DNA of 12,673 nt from UBA5272 sp964393005 (GTDB lineage: Bacteria; Patescibacteriota; Minisyncoccia; Phycocordibacterales; UBA5272): the NCBI GenBank assembly GCA_964393005.1, contig CAYMRR010000012.1, positions 1-12,673 of the forward strand, read 5' to 3'. A program made the position numbers and the translations under genes. The notes under the pieces are model-generated. The model made no database searches. It was not told the DNA's origin and worked only from the letters and a program-made list of their open reading frames with translations. Below, one piece after another: positions 1 through 5,635 of the stretch. Position 1 is the first letter of the stretch. The number at the start of each line of letters is the position of its first letter.

Positions 1-3000
1 ACCTTTATTTTTACTTTCTTTTTTTCAATTGCTAAAATTTCTTTAGCAGCAAATGTTTGGAAAAGTATTTTTTATAATGGTCAGCCAGGATCTTCTATAG
101 CTTCATCTTATGATGGTAGTGTTTTACTTTATGCTGAAGGTGTAGAGTATCCTATGAGGGGAGGTGGATATGAAGGAGAGTCTAGTCCTTATGGACACAT
201 AATAGTCTCCTTAGATTCTGGAGAGAATTGGGAAATGATTTCTAGTTTACCCTCTAAAGACTGGAGTACAGTAAAAGTCTCTAATGATGGTTCTAAAATG
301 ATAATTGTAGCAAGAGACCATATATATAATGGGACTATTTTAAGTGAGACAGGAGATTATATTTATACTTCTTCAGATTTTGGAGAAACTTGGATAAAAC
401 GAACTAATGCTGGGCAAAAATTTTGGATGAATGCTGCTATTTCTGGTGATGGTAATACTATATTAGCTATAGAAAGTCCTAGAGAAAACCCTATGGGAGA
501 AGATGAAGGATATTTACTTTTATCTAAAGATTTTGGAGAAACTTGGAATAAACTAACTAATGCAGGACAAAGAGCGTGGGGAATTGCGGCAATGTCTCAA
601 GATGGATCAAAAATGGTAGTTACAGATTATTTTGGTGAATATGGAGAAGGTGGATATATTTACTATTCAGATGATGGAGGAGATACTTGGAATCCACTTT
701 TAGAAGCAGGAAATAAAGATTGGGCTTATATAGCTATTTCTGGAGATGGCTCAAAAATAGCTGCTTCAGATTCAGAAGATTATGGAAGTCTTTATTATTC
801 TTCAGATTTTGGAGAAACTTGGAAAAAAAATACTAATTTAAACAATGAATATTTTTATGGACGTTATCTATCTATAGCAATTTCAAACTCTGGTAATGAT
901 ATTTTAGTTTCTTCAAACAATAGAGAAGTTTACTCTTCTTCAGATTTTGGAGAAACTTGGTATAATGAAAACCAAGATGGTTTCTATACATATAGCTGGA
1001 TTAAAGATATAACTATTTCAGGAGATGGAAATAAGGTTTTTGTATTAACTCAGTATGATGGGCTTCATTCAAAAGCTCCCGCAAAGGTTTATAAAGGGTT
1101 TGTATTATTAGAAAATCCAAAAACTGCTGTTTTAATAGGCTATGTAGACGGCCCACATGAAAAAAGAGGAGTAGAGTATTGCTTAACTGGAGATTCTAAA
1201 AACCCTTGCAATGAAAATTCTCTTATAAAAATAGAAGATAGTGAAGTTGGACCATTTTATGAAGATGAATTTTATATAGTATTAAATGATTTAACACCAA
1301 ACTCTTATATACATTATAGATTTTATATAGAAGATGATGAGGATATTAAATATACATCTTTAGCAACTTCAAAACTAACTTTTACTGAATTTATGGGTAT
1401 GGGAGAATCTTCTGCTGCAAATGTGTCAGGAGATGGAAAAAGTATAATAGGTTTATTTTATGGTGAAATAATTAAAATAGTAGATTTTATGGAGCCGGAA
1501 TGGCTAAGCGATAATCCTTTTTATTATTCTAATTCAAATAATTATTATAGTACTTATTCCGACCATCACATGGTCTCGTCTTCAAATTTACAAAAAATAG
1601 CATTAATAGCAGAAAGTCAGTATGTACAAATTTCTCAAGATGGAGGTAGAACTTGGACAGAGCAAGAGTTTTTAGGTGATAGATTTTGGAGTTCTATTGC
1701 TATGTCTCGAGATGGAAATAAAATATTTGTCACAGATAAATCTGGCAATGATTGGAGTGGAGGATATATTTATACATCTTTTGATAGTGGAGAGACTTGG
1801 GCTGAGAGAAAAGGGGCAGGGAGAGCTTTTTGGACTAGTATAGCAGTTTCGGCCGATGGGGCTAGGCTTATATTGGCTTCTGACAATGATGATAATTGGG
1901 AAGGGGGAAGCATATTTTTATCAGAAAATTCAGGAATTACTTGGAATAAAGTAGAATCTTTGGAAAATAATATGTGGAGTTCGGTAGCATCTTCAGCTAA
2001 TGGAAAAGTTTTAATGGCTACTTCTTATCCAAATTTTCAAGAAAGAGGAAGTTTTTCTCAATTTGGTAATTATGGAGCTTATATTTCTATAGATTATGGA
2101 GAGACTTGGGAAAAAGTAGATATTCCAGAATTTATTTATTTAAATCATGTAGCAATTTCTCCAAATGCTGAAAAAATATTTTTATTTGGAGATGATATTA
2201 CTATTTTCTCTGAAGATTTAGGAAAGTCTTGGATAGGAATAGAAGGATCTTATTCTAGGATTACAGATACCAGTTTTTCAGATGATGGTAAAACCTTTTT
2301 AGCGTCAAATAATAATCAAGAACTCGGTATAATTTCCCCTTTTAGTGTTAAAAGCGTTTTCTTTGAAAGAGATTCGTCTAATTTAGCAGCTATTACAGGT
2401 TTTGTTTTAGGAAGTCATATAAATAGAGGAGTAGAATATTGTATTTCAGAAAACCCTAATCCTTGTACAGTTTTCCCAAGTAAAATAGAAGAAAAAGCTT
2501 CAGACTATTTAGAAGACTATTTCTCTACCGATATGTTTGATCTTTTATTAGAAAATCTCCCAGTAGATAGCTTTTTGCATTATAGACTTTATGCTGAAAA
2601 TGATATAGAAAAAGTATATTCAGAAACAAAGACTGTATTCCTAGGGAAAAGTAAATGGACTAAAACCAATTTAGGAAGGAGCAATATTGATGATTTTGAT
2701 ATTTCAGGAGACGGATCTACTCTTTTAGAGCTTAGTGGAGATCATTATTTAAATATTTCTAGAGATTTAGGTGAAACTTGGATTGAAAAAGTTTCTTCTG
2801 GAAACGGATGGAATAGAGAACACATTGATATGTCTAAAGATGGATCTGAAATAATTTTCATAGACTATCAGATAATTGGTGAGAGTTATTATCCTTATTT
2901 AAAAATCTCTAATGATTATGGTGAGACTTGGAATATTTTAGATTATGAAGAGTTTGTCATGGATTGGTTAGAAAGTGTAGGAGTTTCTCCTGATACAGAT

Positions 3001-4545
3001 TTTAGCCATATGCAAGAAGAAGAATTAGAAGAATATTTTCTAAATCTTTTTATAGAAACAAAACCAAAAAAAGAGATATGGCCTTTCTTTTTTGGAGAGA
3101 TAGATATAGGAGTTAAAGCTGTGTCTGATGACTTTTCAGTAATACTGAAAGCAAAGCCTACAAATGAAACAGAAAATTATTTATCTATTTCTAATAATGG
3201 CGGGCAAACTTGGATTCAAAAAACGGAATTAGGCAAAAGGCATTGGACTGGTATAGATATGTCTAGCGATGGAGCTACTATTTTAATAGCTAGCTCACAT
3301 AATGATGTTCTAATATCTCATGATTATGGAAATACTTTGAAAAAGGTAAATGGTTTAGGGAGAGAGGAATGGTTTAATGCCAGTGTTTCAGCTAATGGTA
3401 AAACTATGTTTGTAGAATCGAGACGTGACCTTTATGCTTCTTTTGATTCTGGAAATACTTGGGAAAATGTAAATCCAGGCTGGGAATTTCCAGTGTCAGC
3501 ACCAAAGATTTCAGATGATGGGGCTAGGGCTATAGTTGTAGGTCAGGAATTTGGAGAAGACCCAGGAGACCCATGGGTATCAGGAGATAGATATATTTAT
3601 CTTTATGAAGACTTGTCTCCAGAAGCTAAAAATATAAATATTAGCTATGAAAGTTTAGAAGTAGGAAGCACTCTAACTGGAAGCTATACTTATATAGATA
3701 AAGAAGGGGATAGAGAGTTTGGCACAACATTTGGTTGGTATAGAGATGGAGCAGCTATAATAGGAGCAAATCAAAATACTTATAAGCTTGGTAGTGAAGA
3801 TTTAGGAAAAACTATAACTTTCGAAATAATTCCCAGAGCTTATAATAGTAGCAACTTAGAAAAAGTTTATAAAAGTGATGGTTTAGATATTCCAAAACCA
3901 GCTGAGAAACCAGTCGAAAAACCTTCAACAGGAGGGGGTGGAGTATTACCTTTACCTCCAGCTATAGTATTTCCTTCTGCCCCAGAAATAGTATTTGTGC
4001 CAGATACTAGTGATGCAGAAAATACAAATCTTCCAGAGACTAATGAAAATACAAATGAAAATAATACAATAGAAGAAAATAATAATACTAGTTCAGGAAA
4101 TACTAATACAGTACTCCCACCAGGATCTAGTGTAAATATTAATAGCAATGCTGGTTCTTCTGTTGGTACAAATTATTCTCCTGCACCTAGTGGATACTTT
4201 ATGTCTCCAAATCCCGAAGAGCCTAGAATTATTTATACTTGTGATTCTTTAATAAGTAATTTGCAAGCAGGGTCTTTAGATAACGATCCAAATATTGTAA
4301 AACTTATACAAGCTTTCTTAAATAAAGAAGTAGATGCCAATTTACCTATTACAGGATATTTTGGATCTATGACAGCAGAAGCTACAAAAGCTTTTCAGGT
4401 TAAATATGCTTCTCAAGTTTTAAATCCGTGGGGACTTTCTAATCCTACAGGAAACTTTTATCAATCTTCTTTAGCTAAGGCAAAAAGTCTTTTAGGGTGT
4501 CATGGAAGTATTGTTTTAGATAATGGAATAATTTTGAATTATTAA
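1..4545 (+). CDS. Giant secreted Asp-box (BNR) repeat protein with C-terminal peptidoglycan-binding domain, 5'-partial
   Basis: The frame is open from base 1, so the gene starts before the window; ATG 154 is internal. 1514 codons are visible, numbered here from base 1. Codons 1-18 look like the end of a signal peptide (hydrophobic TFIFTFFFSIAKISLAA). I count 16 Asp-box motifs of the S-x-D-x-G-x-T-W type: six before codon 361, five in about 461-783, and five in about 884-1205 (one degenerate, SHDYGNTL). They alternate with ISGDGxK-like strands, as in beta-propeller proteins. Two related fibronectin-III-like modules separate the blocks (about 362-460 and 784-883; both have RGVEYC...NPC and HYR.Y.E). 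An Ig-like domain (about 1207-1297) follows, then a Pro/Gly- then Asn/Thr/Glu-rich linker, then a peptidoglycan-binding domain (about 1414-1500, Cys at both ends). It is probably a cell-wall-bound adhesin or glycan-binding protein. No sialidase catalytic residues can be assigned, so the function is inferred. Confidence 0.9.
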   Translation, partial: TFIFTFFFSIAKISLAANVWKSIFYNGQPGSSIASSYDGSVLLYAEGVEYPMRGGGYEGESSPYGHIIVSLDSGENWEMISSLPSKDWSTVKVSNDGSKMIIVARDHIYNGTILSETGDYIYTSSDFGETWIKRTNAGQKFWMNAAISGDGNTILAIESPRENPMGEDEGYLLLSKDFGETWNKLTNAGQRAWGIAAMSQDGSKMVVTDYFGEYGEGGYIYYSDDGGDTWNPLLEAGNKDWAYIAISGDGSKIAASDSEDYGSLYYSSDFGETWKKNTNLNNEYFYGRYLSIAISNSGNDILVSSNNREVYSSSDFGETWYNENQDGFYTYSWIKDITISGDGNKVFVLTQYDGLHSKAPAKVYKGFVLLENPKTAVLIGYVDGPHEKRGVEYCLTGDSKNPCNENSLIKIEDSEVGPFYEDEFYIVLNDLTPNSYIHYRFYIEDDEDIKYTSLATSKLTFTEFMGMGESSAANVSGDGKSIIGLFYGEIIKIVDFMEPEWLSDNPFYYSNSNNYYSTYSDHHMVSSSNLQKIALIAESQYVQISQDGGRTWTEQEFLGDRFWSSIAMSRDGNKIFVTDKSGNDWSGGYIYTSFDSGETWAERKGAGRAFWTSIAVSADGARLILASDNDDNWEGGSIFLSENSGITWNKVESLENNMWSSVASSANGKVLMATSYPNFQERGSFSQFGNYGAYISIDYGETWEKVDIPEFIYLNHVAISPNAEKIFLFGDDITIFSEDLGKSWIGIEGSYSRITDTSFSDDGKTFLASNNNQELGIISPFSVKSVFFERDSSNLAAITGFVLGSHINRGVEYCISENPNPCTVFPSKIEEKASDYLEDYFSTDMFDLLLENLPVDSFLHYRLYAENDIEKVYSETKTVFLGKSKWTKTNLGRSNIDDFDISGDGSTLLELSGDHYLNISRDLGETWIEKVSSGNGWNREHIDMSKDGSEIIFIDYQIIGESYYPYLKISNDYGETWNILDYEEFVMDWLESVGVSPDTDFSHMQEEELEEYFLNLFIETKPKKEIWPFFFGEIDIGVKAVSDDFSVILKAKPTNETENYLSISNNGGQTWIQKTELGKRHWTGIDMSSDGATILIASSHNDVLISHDYGNTLKKVNGLGREEWFNASVSANGKTMFVESRRDLYASFDSGNTWENVNPGWEFPVSAPKISDDGARAIVVGQEFGEDPGDPWVSGDRYIYLYEDLSPEAKNINISYESLEVGSTLTGSYTYIDKEGDREFGTTFGWYRDGAAIIGANQNTYKLGSEDLGKTITFEIIPRAYNSSNLEKVYKSDGLDIPKPAEKPVEKPSTGGGGVLPLPPAIVFPSAPEIVFVPDTSDAENTNLPETNENTNENNTIEENNNTSSGNTNTVLPPGSSVNINSNAGSSVGTNYSPAPSGYFMSPNPEEPRIIYTCDSLISNLQAGSLDNDPNIVKLIQAFLNKEVDANLPITGYFGSMTAEATKAFQVKYASQVLNPWGLSNPTGNFYQSSLAKAKSLLGCHGSIVLDNGIILNY
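369..960 (+). repeat. Three exact 25-bp copies of an Asp-box coding repeat
   Basis: The same 25 bases, encoding SSDFGETW, occur at 369-393, 798-822 and 936-960. A shorter version lies in the SKDFGETW box near 529-546. Identity at the DNA level, not only the protein level, suggests recent duplication or gene conversion in the first repeat block. Boxes in the later blocks are more diverged. Confidence 0.85.
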
Positions 4546-4555
4546 TAAAAAAGAC

Positions 4556-4584
4556 TTGACTTTATTAGTAATACTTGCTATGAT
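4556..4584 (+). promoter_or_regulatory. Strong sigma70-type promoter with extended -10
   Basis: The -35 is TTGACT (4556-4561), then 17 nt, then -10 TATGAT (4579-4584), preceded by TGC as an extended -10. Transcription would begin near 4591. It is the best consensus match in the window. It lies just after the surface protein and directly upstream of a terminator hairpin, then the two tRNAs. Confidence 0.65.
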
Positions 4585-4617
4585 ATAATTGAGAAAATTT
4601 GCGCTTAAAATAAATAC

Positions 4618-4641
4618 AAAGACCACTTTAAGTGGTTTTTT
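4618..4641 (+). terminator. Intrinsic terminator after the surface-protein gene / attenuator of the 4556 promoter
   Basis: The stem ACCACT (4622-4627) pairs with AGTGGT (4631-4636) around loop TTA, followed by a T-run to 4641; four upstream bases (4618-4621) can extend the pairing into it. It would end the surface-protein transcript. It would also stop RNA from the promoter at 4556-4584 after about 50 nt. An upstream segment, 4602-4609, can pair with 4627-4634 and would disrupt the terminator stem. Confidence 0.65.
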
Positions 4642-4644
4642 GTT

Positions 4645-4672
4645 TTGCTTTTATTTTCTTTTTATTTATGAT
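4645..4672 (+). promoter_or_regulatory. Candidate promoter of the tRNA-Gly / tRNA-Arg unit
   Basis: TTGCTT (4645-4650), 16 nt, then TATGAT (4667-4672). The predicted start, near 4679, is a few bases before mature tRNA-Gly at 4687. It lies just after the terminator, so the tRNAs could be expressed without read-through. The surrounding T-rich sequence makes chance matches easy. Confidence 0.45.
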
Positions 4673-4686
4673 AAAATAATTTTATT

Positions 4687-4757
4687 GCGGTGTTGGTTTA
4701 ATGGTAGAATGTCTGCCTTCCAAGCAGAAGACAAGGGTTCGATTCCCTTACGCCGCA
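4687..4757 (+). tRNA. tRNA-Gly (anticodon UCC)
   Basis: Acceptor GCGGTGT (4687-4693) pairs with ACGCCGC (4750-4756), with one G-T pair. The anticodon stem TCTGC/GCAGA encloses loop CTTCCAA, so the anticodon is UCC. The T arm is AAGGG-TTCGATT-CCCTT (4733-4749). The discriminator base is A (4757) and no CCA is encoded, so the CCA-adding enzyme at 5636-7141 would have to complete it. Bacterial tRNA-Gly usually has U at the discriminator, so A is worth noting. Confidence 0.93.
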
Positions 4758-4815
4758 CAAAAATGTTTTTTCTTTTGTGCAAAGATAATTAAAATTTGTT
4801 AAACTATATATAGTT

Positions 4816-4887
4816 GCCTCCGTGGTGAAATGGATATCACATCGGTCTTCGGAACCGCTGTTCTGGGTTCGAATCCTGGCGGAGGCA
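4816..4887 (+). tRNA. tRNA-Arg (anticodon UCG)
   Basis: Acceptor GCCTCCG (4816-4822) pairs perfectly with CGGAGGC (4880-4886). The D stem is GTGA/TCAC (4825-4828 with 4837-4840). The anticodon loop is CTTCGGA (4847-4853), giving UCG, on a five-position stem whose outermost pair is a T-C mismatch. The T arm has loop TTCGAAT (4868-4874) and two wobble pairs. The discriminator is A and no CCA is encoded. It begins 58 bp after tRNA-Gly and probably shares its transcript. Its 3' end, from the T loop onward, is duplicated at 5042-5068. Confidence 0.92.
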
Positions 4888-5068
4888 CTAAAATAACGAA
4901 ATAAATGCAGAGCATTTATGGAGTATATTTTTGTCCTCCGAGAGGATTTGAACTTCACTATCTGCGAAGCCATGAGCAAAGCGAATGAGATAGTGAAGCC
5001 GGGGTCGAGAAACAAGGAGCAAAGCGACTATGTTTGGTGACCGAATCCTGGCGGAGGCACTAAAATAA
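4870..5068 (+). repeat. 27-bp direct duplication of the tRNA-Arg 3' end bounding a short element
   Basis: Bases 4870-4896 (T loop, T stem, acceptor 3' strand and nine bases past the discriminator) recur exactly at 5042-5068, 172 bp downstream. The second copy has no tRNA 5' half, so it is not a tRNA gene. Duplicated tRNA 3' ends are the usual footprint of integration into a tRNA gene. Here only about 145 bp lie between the copies, with no integrase gene. It is either a deletion remnant or a small non-autonomous element. Confidence 0.8.
4901..5058. repeat. Hairpin-rich palindromic element derived from a tRNA 3' end
   Basis: An outer stem can form: 4935-4940 with 5052-5057 and 4943-4950 with 5042-5049. 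Its right arm is the tRNA-Arg 3'-end copy; its left arm is a diverged inverted copy (17 of 21 positions match by eye, 4933-4953). Inside lie a perfect 11-bp inverted repeat (4953-4963 with 4988-4998) and a weaker hairpin (5003-5006/5039-5042 and 5010-5014/5031-5035). Outside on the left is an 8-bp hairpin (4901-4919). GC-NNN-GC mini-hairpin cores occur at 4907-4913, 4964-4970, 4976-4982 and 5019-5025; an 11-bp direct repeat covers the last two (4974-4984 and 5017-5027). Confidence 0.75.
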
Positions 5069-5095
5069 AGAAAATTAAAAAGACAAATTAAAATA

Positions 5096-5118
5096 AGTTT
5101 CATAAGAAACTATTTTTT
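5096..5118 (+). terminator. Probable intrinsic terminator of the tRNA region
   Basis: AGTTTC (5096-5101), loop ATAA, GAAACT (5106-5111), then A and six T (5112-5118). The stem is short and AT-rich, so it would be weak. Its place after the tRNA element and before the cupin promoter fits a terminator. Confidence 0.5.
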
Positions 5119-5120
5119 AA

Positions 5121-5176
5121 AAAATGTCGTTTATAAAAATAAATTAAAAATGTCGTTTATAAAATGTCTTTTATAA
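5121..5176. repeat. Short AT-rich tandem repeats upstream of the cupin gene
   Basis: An 18-base unit with core ATGTCGTTTATAAAA occurs at 5121-5138 and 5147-5164. A third, diverged copy (core ATGTCTTTTATAA) follows from 5161. They lie directly upstream of the candidate cupin -10. They could be a binding site or simply slippage in AT-rich sequence. Confidence 0.6.
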
Positions 5177-5185
5177 TTTATGCTT

Positions 5186-5191
5186 TATAAT
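5186..5191 (+). promoter_or_regulatory. Candidate -10 box for the cupin-cca unit
   Basis: A perfect TATAAT at 5186-5191 would start transcription near 5198, about 36 nt before the cupin ATG. No good -35 is visible at 16-18 nt upstream, where the tandem repeats lie. This suggests a weak or activator-dependent promoter, or a chance match in AT-rich DNA. Confidence 0.4.
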
Positions 5192-5233
5192 ATAAATATT
5201 ACTAATAATTAATTAATCTAAATAAATAAAAAT

Positions 5234-5623
5234 ATGACATACATTGTAAATATAGAAAAAGAAACATTAGAAAATAATAATTTTAGAAAAGTTTTATTTA
5301 CTGCAAAAAATATGCAGCTTGTAGTTATGAATATTCCAGTAGGAAAAGATATTGGAGAAGAGATTCATGATGACATTGATCAATTTATTAGAATAGAAAG
5401 CGGAAAAGCTACCGCCATGTTAAACGATGTTGCACATGAAATGAAAGATGATGATATTGTTATCGTCCCAGGAGGTGTAAAACACAATATTATAAATTCT
5501 GGAGAAGAAGAATTAAAACTTTACTCTATCTATGCAAAACCAGAACATAAAAAAGGTACTATTCATGCTACAAAAGAAGAAGCAGTAGAAGAGCACTTTG
5601 ATGGTGAAACTGATGTTGAATAA
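5234..5623 (+). CDS. Small single-domain cupin protein
   Basis: This 129-residue protein is a single beta-barrel cupin. The first cupin motif, around residues 41-57 (GEEIHDDIDQFIRIESG), keeps His45, Gln50 and Glu55. The second, PGGVKHNIIN (79-88), keeps the Pro-Gly turn and His84. His45, Gln50/Glu55 and His84 could hold a metal ion; the second His of the usual H-x-H pair is Asp47. It resembles stand-alone cytosolic cupins whose substrate is unknown, possibly a sugar or small metabolite isomerase or a binding protein. I assign no specific reaction. No signal peptide is seen. The C-terminus (from about residue 114) is acidic and probably disordered. No Shine-Dalgarno precedes ATG 5234. The cca gene follows after 12 bp, so the two are probably co-transcribed. 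Confidence 0.9.
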   Translation: MTYIVNIEKETLENNNFRKVLFTAKNMQLVVMNIPVGKDIGEEIHDDIDQFIRIESGKATAMLNDVAHEMKDDDIVIVPGGVKHNIINSGEEELKLYSIYAKPEHKKGTIHATKEEAVEEHFDGETDVE

Positions 5624-5635
5624 TTTTTAACTTTT

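Noticed and set aside
154..156. ATG as the start of the surface protein
   Set aside because: The frame is open without a stop back to base 1 and encodes a signal-peptide-like hydrophobic stretch and repeat sequence, so this ATG is internal.
369..960. CRISPR-like array from the regularly recurring 25-bp sequences
   Set aside because: The copies are in frame within a coding gene, encode Asp-box motifs and have irregular spacing.
3867..4148. Minus-strand frame of 93 codons
   Set aside because: It is a shadow of the low-complexity linker of the surface protein.
4584..4589. TATAAT as the -10 of the 4556 promoter
   Set aside because: Its spacing to TTGACT would be 22 nt. TATGAT at 4579-4584 gives 17 nt plus an extended -10.
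4589..4792. Plus-strand frame of 67 codons
   Set aside because: It runs through a terminator and the whole of tRNA-Gly, so it is not a protein gene.
4698..5015. Minus-strand frame of 105 codons
   Set aside because: It is antisense to both tRNAs and the hairpin element; the peptide is a translation of tRNA sequence.
5042..5068. A third tRNA gene ending at the second tRNA-Arg 3' copy
   Set aside because: There is no matching 5' half, D arm or anticodon arm upstream; the only acceptor-like partner is the inverted copy near 4934-4940, and the T stem is broken.
4888..5103. Minus-strand frame of 71 codons
   Set aside because: It is a translation of the hairpin element and the tRNA 3'-end copy; it shares SASARIR with the other tRNA-derived frame.
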